Source: Iodobacter violaceini
Lineage (GTDB): Bacteria > Pseudomonadota > Gammaproteobacteria > Burkholderiales > Chitinibacteraceae
Reading direction: 5' to 3'
Length of the DNA stretch: 64,000 nucleotides
NCBI RefSeq assembly: GCF_011601265.1
Contig: NZ_JAAOLX010000011.1
Location: 62,001-126,000, forward strand
Numbering within the stretch: the stretch's first letter is position 1; each line of letters starts with the position of its first letter. A program made the position numbers and the translations under genes. The notes under the pieces were generated by a model. It was not told the DNA's origin. It ran no database searches and saw nothing but the letters and a program-made list of their open reading frames with translations. Positions 1-8,772 of the stretch are shown in pieces.

Positions 1-11
1 CTCAGTTTTAA
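1..11 (+). CDS. possible last codons of fabH (edge fragment)
   Basis: One frame entering from the left edge reads Gln-Phe-stop (CAG TTT TAA) at 3-11. FabH proteins often end in a short hydrophobic tail finishing in Phe, and fabH commonly precedes fabD. This is only a guess from position and three codons. Confidence 0.25.
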
Positions 12-15
12 TGTT

Positions 16-37
16 AACGGCGCAGCAATGCGCCGTT
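16..37. other. perfect 9-bp hairpin with GCAA tetraloop
   Basis: AACGGCGCA at 16-24 and TGCGCCGTT at 29-37 form a perfect stem closed by GCAA. No T-tract follows on the plus strand, so it is not a standard intrinsic terminator. It sits between the presumed end of the upstream gene and fabD and could be an mRNA-stabilising or processing element. Confidence 0.55.
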
Positions 38-72
38 TGACTATCCGGCATTAAAATAACTGTTTGAATTTT

Positions 73-93
73 GCTGAAGCCATGTGCTTCAGC
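73..93 (+). promoter_or_regulatory. perfect 8-bp hairpin just upstream of fabD
   Basis: GCTGAAGC at 73-80 pairs with GCTTCAGC at 86-93 around a 5-nt loop. It ends about 7 bases before the purine-rich ribosome-binding site GAGGAG of fabD. Its position suggests an effect on fabD translation or mRNA stability, but nothing else in the sequence shows a role. Confidence 0.4.
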
Positions 94-112
94 GGCGTGA
101 GAGGAGAAAAAA

Positions 113-1039
113 ATGGCATTAGCATTTGTATTCCCGGGCCAAGGCTCTCAATCAATCGGCATGATGAATGGCTGGGCTGATTTGGCGGTAGTAAAAGCAA
201 CGTTTGACGAAGCTTCGGCGATTCTGGGTGAAGACTTATGGCAAATGGTCGCTGATGGCCCTGCTGAGCTGTTAAATGCAACCGTCAATACTCAGCCTCT
301 GATGCTGACTGCAGGCGTGGCCGCATGGCGCGCATGGCAGGCACAAGGGGGCGCACAGCCAGAAGTCCTGGCAGGACACAGCCTTGGCGAATACACTGCG
401 CTTGTGGCGGCAGAGGCATTGTCTTTTGGCGATGCGCTGCAATTAGTCCGTTTGCGTGCAACGGCGATGCAGGATGCTGTGCCCGCAGGCACAGGCGCAA
501 TGGCGGCTATTCTGGGCCTTGCTGATGATCAGATTATTGCGGCTTGTGAAGAAGCTGCGCAGGGCGAGGTTGTTGCTGCGGTGAATTTTAATTCACCAGG
601 CCAGGTTGTGATTGCGGGAAGCAAGGCTGCAGTTGAGCGCGCTTGCGATGCTTGTAAAGCGCGTGGTGCTAAGCGGGCGATGTTATTACCAGTGTCTGTA
701 CCATCGCATTGCGCTTTAATGCGTCCTGCTGCAGAAAAGTTGCAACAAAAGTTAGATACAATCGTCATCAATACGCCTGTGATTCCTGTCTTGCATAATG
801 CAGATGTGGCCGCATATAGCGATGCCGCACAAATTAAAGATGCATTGGTTCGTCAGCTTTATGAGCCAGTACGCTGGGTGGAAACCATCACTAAGATGGC
901 AAATGACGGAATCACCGTGATTGCAGAATGTGGTCCGGGTAAAGTACTGGCAGGCTTGAATAAGCGAATTGCAACTGAAGCGCAGCAGGTGGCGCTGGTT
1001 GACGCTGCAGCACTGCAAACATTAAAAGCAATGCTGTAA
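113..1039 (+). CDS. fabD: malonyl-CoA:ACP transacylase FabD
   Basis: This cytoplasmic enzyme moves malonyl from CoA to acyl carrier protein, supplying extender units for fatty-acid synthesis. The 308 residues match the usual FabD length. The nucleophile is Ser90 in GHSLG (88-92) and the catalytic His is probably His199 in PSH. The N-terminal FVFPGQGSQ is the family hallmark. The start ATG has a good GAGGAG site 6-12 bases upstream. It is the first complete gene of a fabD-fabG-acpP-fabF run, with fabG starting 37 bases after its stop, so co-transcription with fabG is likely. Nothing unusual was seen in the protein. Confidence 0.97.
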   Translation: MALAFVFPGQGSQSIGMMNGWADLAVVKATFDEASAILGEDLWQMVADGPAELLNATVNTQPLMLTAGVAAWRAWQAQGGAQPEVLAGHSLGEYTALVAAEALSFGDALQLVRLRATAMQDAVPAGTGAMAAILGLADDQIIAACEEAAQGEVVAAVNFNSPGQVVIAGSKAAVERACDACKARGAKRAMLLPVSVPSHCALMRPAAEKLQQKLDTIVINTPVIPVLHNADVAAYSDAAQIKDALVRQLYEPVRWVETITKMANDGITVIAECGPGKVLAGLNKRIATEAQQVALVDAAALQTLKAML

Positions 1040-1076
1040 GCCCTTGCAGGCTGCTTGAATAATCTGGAGATTTTGC

Positions 1077-1820
1077 ATGAGTTTTGAAGGTAAAGTAGCA
1101 CTGGTAACGGGGGCATCCCGTGGTATTGGTCAGTCGATTGCACTTGAGCTTGCTCGTGCAGGGGCGCTGGTGATTGGTACCGCAACCTCAGACGCGGGCG
1201 CAGAAGCGATTACGGCTTACTTAAAAAAAGCTGGTAACGCGGGTTGCGGCTTACGCTTGCAAGTGACCGAAGAGGGCGCTTGTGATGCGATTATTGACTC
1301 AATTACCCAACAATTTGGCCCGGTGACCATTCTTGTGAATAATGCAGGGATTACCCGTGATAATCTCCTGATGCGCATGAAGGACGAAGAATGGGATGAG
1401 GTGATGGCAACCAATCTGCGTCCGGTGTATAAGCTCTCCAAGGCCGTTATGCGCGGCATGATGAAAGCGCGCTGGGGCCGGATTATTAATATTGCGTCGG
1501 TGGTGGGAGCTACAGGTAATCCTGGGCAAGCAAACTACTGCTCGGCAAAAGCGGCTCTGTTTGGTTTTACCAAATCGCTGGCGCGTGAGATTGGCTCCAG
1601 AGGGGTGACTGTGAATGCAGTGGCGCCTGGTTTTATTGATACCGACATGACAAAGTCGCTGCCTGATGAACAAAAGGCTAAACTAGTCGAACAAATTGCC
1701 TTAGGACGCTTAGGTAATCCGCAGGATATTGCAGATGCGGTGAGTTTTTTGGCGTCAGATAAAGCTGCTTACATTACAGGTAATACCCTGCATGTAAACG
1801 GCGGAATGTATATGAATTAA
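1077..1820 (+). CDS. fabG: 3-oxoacyl-ACP reductase FabG
   Basis: This NADPH-dependent short-chain dehydrogenase reduces 3-oxoacyl-ACP in each elongation cycle. The 247 residues show the glycine-rich nucleotide loop TGASRGIG at 11-18, NNAG at 88-91, and the catalytic Ser141, Tyr154 and Lys158 (Tyr-Cys-Ser-Ala-Lys). The C-terminus ending in NGGMYMN is typical of true FabG. The start has a GGAG site at about 10 bases. It lies 37 bases after fabD and about 160 bases before acpP, which has its own likely promoter. Confidence 0.97.
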   Translation: MSFEGKVALVTGASRGIGQSIALELARAGALVIGTATSDAGAEAITAYLKKAGNAGCGLRLQVTEEGACDAIIDSITQQFGPVTILVNNAGITRDNLLMRMKDEEWDEVMATNLRPVYKLSKAVMRGMMKARWGRIINIASVVGATGNPGQANYCSAKAALFGFTKSLAREIGSRGVTVNAVAPGFIDTDMTKSLPDEQKAKLVEQIALGRLGNPQDIADAVSFLASDKAAYITGNTLHVNGGMYMN

Positions 1821-1907
1821 GGCGGTATCTACGCTGATCGCAGATTTAATTTGCCGCTCAGCGTGGTTTTTTGGTTGTGCATTTGACCGAAGTCACTCGA
1901 CAAACGT

Positions 1908-1934
1908 TTGCTGTGACTGTTTTTTTGGTAGAAT
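1908..1934 (+). promoter_or_regulatory. probable promoter of acpP
   Basis: TTGCTG at 1908-1913 and an extended -10 (TGG followed by TAGAAT at 1929-1934) stand about 50 bases upstream of acpP. The spacer is only 15 bases, so the extended -10 probably matters. An independent strong acpP promoter is common because acyl carrier protein is very abundant. Confidence 0.45.
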
Positions 1935-1981
1935 GCCGACGTTTTTTTTAGTAATTAAGACAAGGCTTGGGACATAAATTC

Positions 1982-2221
1982 ATGGAAAACATCGAACAGC
2001 GTGTTAAGAAGATCGTTGCCGAGCAACTTGGCGTGCCGGAAACAGACGTTAAGATTGACTCATCGTTTGTAAACGACCTCGGTGCCGATTCTCTCGATAC
2101 CGTTGAACTCGTCATGGCACTGGAAGAAGAATTCGAGTGCGAAATTCCTGACGAAGAAGCCGAAAAGATTACTACCGTTCAGCAAGCTATTGACTTCGTC
2201 AATGCTAATCTGAACAAGTAA
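1982..2221 (+). CDS. acpP: acyl carrier protein
   Basis: This 79-residue acidic protein carries growing fatty-acyl chains on a 4'-phosphopantetheine arm attached to Ser37 of the DSL motif (GADSLDT). Helix II ([13 protein letters not shown]) and the acidic C-terminal half are classical. I take the ATG at 1982, giving the canonical MENIEQRV start, rather than a TTG five codons upstream; GGGA lies about 9 bases before it. It sits between fabG and fabF, as in many proteobacteria. Confidence 0.97.
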   Translation: MENIEQRVKKIVAEQLGVPETDVKIDSSFVNDLGADSLDTVELVMALEEEFECEIPDEEAEKITTVQQAIDFVNANLNK

Positions 2222-2321
2222 TTAGTTTTTCTCGAGGCCTCTGCGATAAGCGTGTAAGCGTTTATTGTGGAGGTCTTGTTCCATCTGGTCCTTTATAGGG
2301 CCATCTCACGGAGACTGCCCC

Positions 2322-3563
2322 GTGTCTAAACGCAGAGTAGTTGTCACCGGCTTGGGACATGTCTCGCCGGTAGGCAATGATGTGGCTACCGGTTGGGCAA
2401 ATTTGCTCGCTGGTCAGTCTGGCATCACCCAAATTACCCGTTTCGACGCCAGCGACCTGGCCTGCACCATTGCTGGTGAAGTCAAAGGTTTCGATATTAC
2501 CGAGTACATCTCGGCAAAAGACGCACGCCGTATGGATGTGTTTATCCATTACGGTATCGCCGCAGCCCTGCAAGCGATTAAAGATGCAGGTCTCGATGAT
2601 GTTGCGGATTTAGATAAAACACGCGTTGGCGTGAACATTGGTTCTGGTATCGGTGGCCTTTGGTCTATCGAGCAGACCAGCGCGGCGATGCTTGAAAGCG
2701 GCCCGCGCAAAATTGGCCCGTTCTTTATTCCGGGTTGCCTGATTAATCTGGTTGCAGGTCATGTAACCATTTTGAAAGGCTATCAGGGACCAAGTTACGG
2801 CATCGTTTCTGCATGTACTACCGGTGCGCATAGTATTGGCGATGCGGCCCGTATAATTCAGTACGGTGATGCAGATGTGATGGTTGCTGGCGGTGCAGAA
2901 GGCGCGATTTCCCGCCTTGGCATGGGCGGCTTTGCCGCCATGAAAGCGCTGTCTACCCGCAATGATGATCCGGCTACGGCATCCCGCCCTTGGGATACGG
3001 GGCGCGATGGCTTTGTCATGGGTGAAGGCGCGGGTGTGCTGGTACTGGAAGAGTACGAGCATGCTAAAAAACGTGGCGCAACCATTTACGCCGAGCTGAT
3101 CGGTTTTGGTATGAGCTCGGATGCTTACCATATCACTTCGCCAACGGCAGAAGGCCCGGCGCGTGGCGTAACCAACGCCTTGCGTGATGCTGGCATTAAT
3201 CCGGATGAAGTGGATTATGTGAATGCTCACGGCACATCAACGCCAGTGGGTGATGCAAATGAAACCAATGCGCTGAAAATTGCCTTTGGTGATCATGCTA
3301 AAAAGCTGGTGGTAAATTCTACTAAATCCATGACAGGCCATTTATTGGGCGGCGCGGGTGGTGTGGAAGCGATTTACTCCATCCTGGCTCTGCATCATCA
3401 GGTATCCCCGCCCACCATCAATATCTTTGAGCAGGATATTGCGGGTGGTTGTGATCTGGATTATGTGGCTAATACCGCGAGAGATATGAAGATTGGCGTT
3501 GCAATCTCTAACTCTTTTGGTTTTGGCGGCACCAACGGTACGCTGGTTTTCCGCAAAATTTAA
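2322..3563 (+). CDS. fabF: beta-ketoacyl-ACP synthase II FabF
   Basis: This condensing enzyme of fatty-acid elongation extends acyl-ACP with malonyl-ACP. Starting at the GTG at 2322 gives 413 residues, the usual FabF length, beginning SKRRVVVTG, with a GGAG-type site just upstream. The catalytic triad is visible: Cys165 (VSACTTG), His303 (NAHGTSTP) and His340 (KSMTGH), with Lys335. An upstream in-frame TTG at 2265 would add 19 unconvincing residues. It is the last gene of the fab cluster and is followed by a strong terminator. Confidence 0.96.
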   Translation: MSKRRVVVTGLGHVSPVGNDVATGWANLLAGQSGITQITRFDASDLACTIAGEVKGFDITEYISAKDARRMDVFIHYGIAAALQAIKDAGLDDVADLDKTRVGVNIGSGIGGLWSIEQTSAAMLESGPRKIGPFFIPGCLINLVAGHVTILKGYQGPSYGIVSACTTGAHSIGDAARIIQYGDADVMVAGGAEGAISRLGMGGFAAMKALSTRNDDPATASRPWDTGRDGFVMGEGAGVLVLEEYEHAKKRGATIYAELIGFGMSSDAYHITSPTAEGPARGVTNALRDAGINPDEVDYVNAHGTSTPVGDANETNALKIAFGDHAKKLVVNSTKSMTGHLLGGAGGVEAIYSILALHHQVSPPTINIFEQDIAGGCDLDYVANTARDMKIGVAISNSFGFGGTNGTLVFRKI

Positions 3564-3579
3564 AGCGGAAAGCAGTAAC

Positions 3580-3607
3580 AAAAAAGGCTGCTCCGGCAGC
3601 CTTTTTT
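3580..3607. terminator. intrinsic terminator after fabF
   Basis: GGCTGC at 3586-3591 and GCAGCC at 3596-3601 enclose TCCG and are flanked by six A and six T. The symmetry lets it work for fabF and, from the other side, for the converging lipocalin gene. Confidence 0.92.
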
Positions 3608-3749
3608 ACGTCTGTAAATTGCAGTATATATAAATAGTGTTTTTACAAGGTAAAGCCAGGTAAGACAGCAAGCGATTCAGGACTTGGGTAAAGTTGCAGT
3701 CATTAGCAAACAGACTACTTGCAGAATATACCCTGGCCAGGCTTGGGGG

Positions 3750-4259
3750 TTAATCCTCGCGCTGTAATGTGTAATTCAGCTGGCTGATATCAAAGCCCTG
3801 CTCTTTGGCAATATCCAGTGCGGTATTTAAATCTTGCCTGCTGATGGTCTGGCTGCGCGAAAGCAGCCACAGATATTTGTGATTAGGGTTGCCTACGAGT
3901 GCCCATTGGTAATCATCACCCAGGCCAAAGACCCAGTAATCCGCAGAGAATGGCCAGAAGAAGCTGACTTTTAATTTTGCATTGCCACTGTGGGGTATCA
4001 CGCTTGCGTGTCCGCTTGCCTCTGCAAAGCTGCCATCTTGTTTGCGGCAGCGATTGAGCACACCAATTTTATCGTCCCCTTGTTTTGTGTATTCCGCGGT
4101 GGTATCCGCAACGCACATGCGCTGAAAATACATTGGGAAACTGGCGATTTCGTACCAGCGGCCTAAATAACGGTCTAAATCGAGCGAGGAAACAGTCACG
4201 GGTTCGGCACAGGCGGTGCCGCTGATCATCAGGCTGAGAAGTAAGGCGGATAAGCGCAT
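3750..4259 (-). CDS. blc: Blc-type lipocalin, exported
   Basis: This is a bacterial lipocalin of 169 residues, a family that binds lipids or other small hydrophobic ligands in the envelope. The G-R-W-Y-E-I-A signature of lipocalins is at about 33-39, and the second conserved block (YQWALVGNPNHKYLW) lies near 116-130. The N-terminus is a clear signal peptide. It ends SGTACAEP, which fits signal peptidase I cleavage after Ala-Cys-Ala better than a canonical lipobox, so membrane anchoring by lipidation is uncertain. It is a single gene convergent with fabF. No regulator is evident. Confidence 0.88.
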   Translation of the reverse strand: MRLSALLLSLMISGTACAEPVTVSSLDLDRYLGRWYEIASFPMYFQRMCVADTTAEYTKQGDDKIGVLNRCRKQDGSFAEASGHASVIPHSGNAKLKVSFFWPFSADYWVFGLGDDYQWALVGNPNHKYLWLLSRSQTISRQDLNTALDIAKEQGFDISQLNYTLQRED

Positions 4260-4534
4260 ATTTGCCTTCTTTTTTTTAGCGGTGTTTTATATATTCTAGC
4301 AGCTTGCCCAAAAGGTGCGATCGCATTCATGGCATGAAATGGGCCTTGTGAACGGATCTGAAGCTATAACAGCAAAGGCATTGCCCCTGCCTGTTTGTAT
4401 GTTTTCTATGCCTGTACAAAGCATTATTTCTCTGGTGGCTTAGTGATAAGTAAACACAAGGGATTTAATACAATGCTATCGCTTGTTTAAGTGATAAGGT
4501 ATAAGGCTGCACTTGCCCTGTTAAAATACTGATT

Positions 4535-5848
4535 ATGTTCTGTCTATCTCTTTCCCAAACTCCTGACTTATTAGCGTTGCACGCCAGCGATCCTGTCCGT
4601 TTTCCTGCCCTTGCTGAAACAGGTGGCGGTCATGCGGGGTGGGATATTCTCTTTGCCTTGCCGCGGGAAGTACGTGTTTATGCTGCGGGTGAGGGCGATG
4701 CTTTTGTCAGTGATCTGCGCAGCTTGCCCCTGAATACCTTGCTGCCCCGCCCGGAAGAGCTGCCGCTTGACGCGCCTTTTGCGGGGGGCTGGTTCACTTA
4801 CGCGGGCTATGAGCTGCTTTCAGTCTTTGAGCCACATGTGCCGCAACGTGCTGAGGCTGATTTTCCTGTCGCTGCCTTATTACGCATTCCTGCCGCTGTT
4901 TTACTTGAGCGCCCATCCGGGCAGGCATGGCTGGTAGCCGAAACACTGGAAGAGTTAGAAATGCTCGCCGGGCGGGTTGCTGATTTGCCCGAATTTAATC
5001 CGTCTTTGCCGCAAGTTGCATCCATTACCGAGGATGATCCTGAAGCCTTTTTACACGGGGCAGAGCAGGCTCTTATATATATAAGAGAAGGCGATGTTTT
5101 TCAGGTGAATTTATCCCGAGGCTGGGATGTGCAGCTGGCACAAGCTTTAAGCCCTGCCGAGCTTTTTGCCAGCTTGCGGGTTCGCAATCCTGCGCCGTTT
5201 TCTACCCTGCTTGATTTAGGCAGCTATGGTGCGGTGGTCAGCTCTTCACCAGAGCGCCTGGTTAAAGTAAAAGGCGATTGTGTTGAAACCCGGCCAATTG
5301 CAGGTACTCACCCAAGATCGCTGGATGAAGCTGAAGATGCCCGGCTTAAAGAGCGGCTCTTAGCTACACCTAAAGAGCGTGCTGAGCACATTATGCTGGT
5401 AGATTTAGAGCGTAATGACCTGGGGCGTATTTGTCGTCCCGGCACGGTGCAGGTGGACGAGCTGATGGCTGTGGCAACCTATGCTTTTGTGCATCATATT
5501 GAATCTAATGTCCGCGGGCAGTTAAGCGCTGGACAAACACCAGCAGATATCCTCAGAGCGCTCTTTCCCGGAGGGACCATTACAGGTTGCCCTAAGGTTC
5601 GCTGTATGCAAATTATCAGGGAGCTGGAAGATAGGCCACGATATGCTTACACGGGCAGCATGGGTTATATTAATTTGGATGGGTCAATGGATCTCAACAT
5701 CCTGATTCGTACTTTCTTACAAAGGCAAAACCAGCTTTATTTCAGAGCAGGCGCTGGTATTGTGATTGATTCAGATCCTGAGCGTGAATTACAAGAAACA
5801 AGGCATAAAGCACGTGGCTTATTGCGTGCCATTGGCGTTGAAGGATAA
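4535..5848 (+). CDS. pabB: aminodeoxychorismate synthase component I PabB
   Basis: This chorismate-using enzyme makes 4-amino-4-deoxychorismate for folate synthesis, normally with the amidotransferase PabA, which is not in this window. The 437 residues show the chorismate-binding core in the C-terminal two thirds: ETRPIAGTHPR, HIMLVDLERNDLGR, GGTITGCPKVR and AGAGIVIDSDPE. The motif reads PIAGT, where E. coli PabB has PIKGT with a nucleophilic Lys. Ala at this place is usual in TrpE, but the pabC gene directly downstream and the overall length support PabB. A TrpE-like activity cannot be fully excluded. Confidence 0.88.
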   Translation: MFCLSLSQTPDLLALHASDPVRFPALAETGGGHAGWDILFALPREVRVYAAGEGDAFVSDLRSLPLNTLLPRPEELPLDAPFAGGWFTYAGYELLSVFEPHVPQRAEADFPVAALLRIPAAVLLERPSGQAWLVAETLEELEMLAGRVADLPEFNPSLPQVASITEDDPEAFLHGAEQALIYIREGDVFQVNLSRGWDVQLAQALSPAELFASLRVRNPAPFSTLLDLGSYGAVVSSSPERLVKVKGDCVETRPIAGTHPRSLDEAEDARLKERLLATPKERAEHIMLVDLERNDLGRICRPGTVQVDELMAVATYAFVHHIESNVRGQLSAGQTPADILRALFPGGTITGCPKVRCMQIIRELEDRPRYAYTGSMGYINLDGSMDLNILIRTFLQRQNQLYFRAGAGIVIDSDPERELQETRHKARGLLRAIGVEG

Positions 5849-5900
5849 GCCCGTTTGCAGGGCGGGCATGCTTTTAAGTGCATGTGCATCAGCTTAATTC

Positions 5901-5938
5901 AGGGTGGCAAAGCAAATTGTTTTGTTCACCCTTTTTTT
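5901..5938 (+). terminator. terminator-like stem with T7 between pabB and pabC
   Basis: AGGGTG (5901-5906) and CACCCT (5927-5932) enclose about 20 bases and run into seven T. The T-tract ends only two bases before the GGAG of pabC, so it may attenuate rather than end transcription between the two genes. Confidence 0.5.
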
Positions 5939-5950
5939 ATGGAGTTTTAA

Positions 5951-6802
5951 ATGAGATTGCTTAATGGCCAGCTCCAGGATGCCATCAGTATGGCCGATCG
6001 GGCGTTTCAATTTGGTGACGGAGTGTTTCGCACCATGCGCTGCACCGGCGGGGCGATTGAATTTTGGGCCAGACATTACGCACGCTTACAGCAAGATTGT
6101 GCTGCAATAGGAATAATGTGCCCGGCTGAGTCTTTGCTGTTAGAAGACTTTCGAAAGCTTACGCCTGTTGACGCTGTGCTTAAGATCATCATTACAAGAG
6201 GAGAAACGGCTCGTGGTTATGGCTCGCCGCCGGCGCTGGAGGTCAATCGTATTGTTCAAGTGGCTGCTTTACCTGTATATCCCGATAATTTTTATCAGCA
6301 GGGCGTAAAAGTACGGGTTTGCACGACGCGTACAAGCTGGCAGCCCGCTCTGGCAGGGGTTAAGCATTTGAATCGTTTAGAAAATGTTTTAGCGCGGCGG
6401 GAATGGAGTGATCCGGATATTTTTGAAGGCCTGATGCTGGACAGAGATGATCAGATTATCGAAGGCGTAATGAGTAATGTGTTGGTTTTAAGCGACAGCA
6501 TTTTAAGTACCCCAAAACTGGATCAAAGCGGGGTAAATGGGGTGATGTGTGAGGTCGTTTTTGATGCTGCAATGCAGCATGGCTGGAAGGTGGAAAAACG
6601 AGTCTGGAAGCTGGATGAGATTAAAAAAGCAGATGCAATTTGGTTAACAAATAGCGTAATGGGATTATTGCCAGTTTCGTCTTTATGTGAGCAGCATTTC
6701 GCTCCTCACACCGCGCAAGTACTGCTATTGGCAGCACTTAAGCAGTTGCGCCAAAAGGAAAAATTTGCGATCTTGAAAGAGCCGGCTATGACGAAAGGGT
6801 AA
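5951..6802 (+). CDS. pabC: aminodeoxychorismate lyase PabC
   Basis: This PLP enzyme of the fold-type IV aminotransferase family releases pyruvate from aminodeoxychorismate to give p-aminobenzoate. The PLP Lys is Lys138 in GVKHLNRLE, the diagnostic PabC block. FQFGDGVFRT at 19-28 and the IIEGVMSNV stretch near 169-177 bind cofactor and substrate. The 283 residues are slightly longer than E. coli PabC. A GGAG site stands 6 bases from the ATG. It follows pabB by 102 bases and completes the pABA branch with it. Confidence 0.94.
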   Translation: MRLLNGQLQDAISMADRAFQFGDGVFRTMRCTGGAIEFWARHYARLQQDCAAIGIMCPAESLLLEDFRKLTPVDAVLKIIITRGETARGYGSPPALEVNRIVQVAALPVYPDNFYQQGVKVRVCTTRTSWQPALAGVKHLNRLENVLARREWSDPDIFEGLMLDRDDQIIEGVMSNVLVLSDSILSTPKLDQSGVNGVMCEVVFDAAMQHGWKVEKRVWKLDEIKKADAIWLTNSVMGLLPVSSLCEQHFAPHTAQVLLLAALKQLRQKEKFAILKEPAMTKG

Positions 6803-6855
6803 TTTGTCACAGCGTGGGATAGGGGCTTGGCCTTATATTGGCGCTCCTTCAACGC

Positions 6856-6887
6856 AAAAACGGCAAGCCTGAGGGCTTGCCGTTTTT
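6856..6887. terminator. bidirectional terminator between pabC and tRNA-Ser
   Basis: CGGCAAGCC (6861-6869) and GGCTTGCCG (6874-6882) form a 9-bp stem with loop TGAG, flanked by A5 and T5. It can stop transcription of pabC from the left and of the minus-strand tRNA from the right. Confidence 0.93.
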
Positions 6888-6895
6888 GATAAATC

Positions 6896-6985
6896 TGGAG
6901 GAGAGAGGGGGATTCGAACCCCCGATACTCTTGCGAGTACGCCTGATTTCGAGTCAGGTACATTCAACCACTCTGCCACCTCTCC
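6896..6985 (-). tRNA. serT-like: tRNA-Ser(CGA)
   Basis: The minus strand folds into a class II tRNA. The acceptor is GGAGAGG pairing with TCTCTCC, and the anticodon stem CCTGA/TCAGG has loop CTCGAAA, giving anticodon CGA. A long variable arm (TACTC/GAGTA with GCAA loop) identifies serine. The T-arm is GGGGG/CCCCC with TTCGAAT. CCA appears encoded at the 3' end, with U in the discriminator position instead of the G seen in E. coli tRNA-Ser. It stands alone with its own promoter and terminator. Confidence 0.96.
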
Positions 6986-6998
6986 AAAGAGGAGACGA

Positions 6999-7026
6999 AT
7001 TCTAGCGCAATTTTTACCTAAGGCAA
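6999..7026 (-). promoter_or_regulatory. promoter of tRNA-Ser
   Basis: On the minus strand TTGCCT (7026-7021) and TAGAAT (7004-6999) are separated by 16 bases and end 13 bases before the tRNA 5' end. This is a good sigma-70 type promoter. Confidence 0.6.
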
Positions 7027-7034
7027 AGCAGTGT

Positions 7035-7064
7035 TTGTCATTTTAGGATGAATTAGTGCAGAAT
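7035..7064 (+). promoter_or_regulatory. possible promoter of mltF
   Basis: TTGTCA at 7035-7040 and CAGAAT at 7059-7064 are 18 bases apart, upstream of the favoured mltF start. If real, the transcript begins near 7071. That would rule out the most upstream in-frame ATG at 7063. Confidence 0.4.
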
Positions 7065-7092
7065 GCGGCCGGTATCAACAAACGGGATGCGC

Positions 7093-8550
7093 ATGAAACA
7101 TTGGCTCATGGCTCTAGCAACAGTTGTCCTAACGGGTTGCGGCGATATGCCGGAACAATCTTCCAACCGGGTTCTTCCTTGGGCAGAATCACAAGAACTC
7201 GTCGTACTGGTACAAAACGGTCCGACCACACTCTATGTCGATGCTGAAGGCAATTACGCAGGCTTGGAGTACGACCTCGTTACTCGCTTTGCAGTAGCAA
7301 ATGGGCTGAAAGTGCGTTTTATCGTGACCAGCAGCTATGCCGAGTTACTTTCCAGGCTAAAGGGAAATGAAGCTCATTTTGCCGTTGGCGTGCAAAATGG
7401 CTTTGAAAGCCAGGGGCTTGCATTTGGCCCGGCCTACCAAAGTATCGAGCCTGTGCTGGTTTACCCAAGCAATAAAACAGCAGCCAGTGTTCTGGCAGAG
7501 CTGAGCGCGGGAGAGGCAAGTATCAGTACGCTGCCTCAGTACACCATGGCGCTGGATAAGCTAAAGGCCAGCAAGCCTGGTCTGAACTGGCATGTGGTAG
7601 AAGATGGCGATAGTGAAGACTTGATTGAGCGCGTTGCCAATGGCCAGCTCACTTACGCCATGGTGGATTCGCATGCTGCGGATGTTGCACAAAATTACTT
7701 CCCAAAAATCGCTATTTCGCGTGATATGGGCTCGGTGCAACAGCTGGCTTGGGCTGCTCCGGAAGGAGACAGCGAGCTGTTTACCTTGTTTCAGGGCTTC
7801 TTCAGCAAAATGACTCAAAGCGGTGAGCTGCGCAGTCTGCTTGACCGATATTACGGCCATGTGAATCGTCTTGGCCCAATGGATGCCATGGCGTTTTTAG
7901 ACAAGCGTAAAGCCACTTTGCCACGCTATAAAAAGTGGTTTAAAGAGGCTGAAACGAAAACCGGCCTGGATTGGCGTTTGGTTGCTGCACTGTCTTATCA
8001 GGAATCAATGTGGGATCCGGAAGCGGTTTCGATGTCGGGTGTGCGTGGCATGATGATGCTCACCAACGATACGGCAGAACGTTTGGGCGTGAACCGCCTC
8101 GACCCCTACCAAAGCATTCAGGGTGGCGCGCGTTATATCCAGACCATGAAAGACAGCCTGGCTGAGAATATTACTGAGCCTGATCGTACCTGGCTGGCGC
8201 TGGCCGCCTACAACGTAGGATTAGGCCATCTGCTTGATGCCCGCGCATTGGCTGTGAAGCTGGGCAAAAATCCGGATAGCTGGGTGGATGTAAAAACCAC
8301 ACTGCCACTTTTGCGTAATCCGCAATATTTTAAATCCGCCAAATATGGCTATGCCCGCGGTGGCGAACCCGTGATTTTTGTTGAGCGTTTACGTACTTAC
8401 TACGATATTTTGGTGCGTTTCGAGAGCCCGGTGCAAAGCACGATGCCGGTGCTAAGCGAGAATATTGTGGTGCAAAACCCCAATAATCTGCCGCTGAATA
8501 TCAATAACCGCGTGCTGGCGGCCAAGCAGGTGCGTACCGCGGCGCTTTGA
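7093..8550 (+). CDS. mltF: membrane-bound lytic transglycosylase MltF
   Basis: This lipoprotein cleaves peptidoglycan glycan strands to 1,6-anhydro products. From the ATG at 7093 it has 485 residues and begins with a short signal and the lipobox LTGC (Cys16). An N-terminal periplasmic ABC-substrate-binding-like domain spans roughly 40-270. A C-terminal SLT domain follows, whose catalytic Glu304 lies in SYQES, followed by SGVRGMMMLT and the AAYNVGLGH block. In-frame ATGs at 7063 and 7087 are alternatives; the signal-peptide length and promoter position favour 7087 or 7093. Confidence 0.93.
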   Translation: MKHWLMALATVVLTGCGDMPEQSSNRVLPWAESQELVVLVQNGPTTLYVDAEGNYAGLEYDLVTRFAVANGLKVRFIVTSSYAELLSRLKGNEAHFAVGVQNGFESQGLAFGPAYQSIEPVLVYPSNKTAASVLAELSAGEASISTLPQYTMALDKLKASKPGLNWHVVEDGDSEDLIERVANGQLTYAMVDSHAADVAQNYFPKIAISRDMGSVQQLAWAAPEGDSELFTLFQGFFSKMTQSGELRSLLDRYYGHVNRLGPMDAMAFLDKRKATLPRYKKWFKEAETKTGLDWRLVAALSYQESMWDPEAVSMSGVRGMMMLTNDTAERLGVNRLDPYQSIQGGARYIQTMKDSLAENITEPDRTWLALAAYNVGLGHLLDARALAVKLGKNPDSWVDVKTTLPLLRNPQYFKSAKYGYARGGEPVIFVERLRTYYDILVRFESPVQSTMPVLSENIVVQNPNNLPLNINNRVLAAKQVRTAAL

Positions 8551-8772
8551 TCTGAAGTGCTGCAAGCTTTAGCATAAAAGGGCAGGGAGCGGCTTTTGCC
8601 GCCAATGACCTTATTTATGCGGAGCTTTCGCGGCTTAAGCCACAGTAATGAGAAGCATCGGATTCCTAAGTGTTTGTTGTGGTGGATAGGGTAGATCCGC
8701 TGCGTCTGCGGCGCAGTTTGCTCTTACGCGCTACAATATCGCCTTCCACGCACTATTTCCGGTAGCTTTTTT

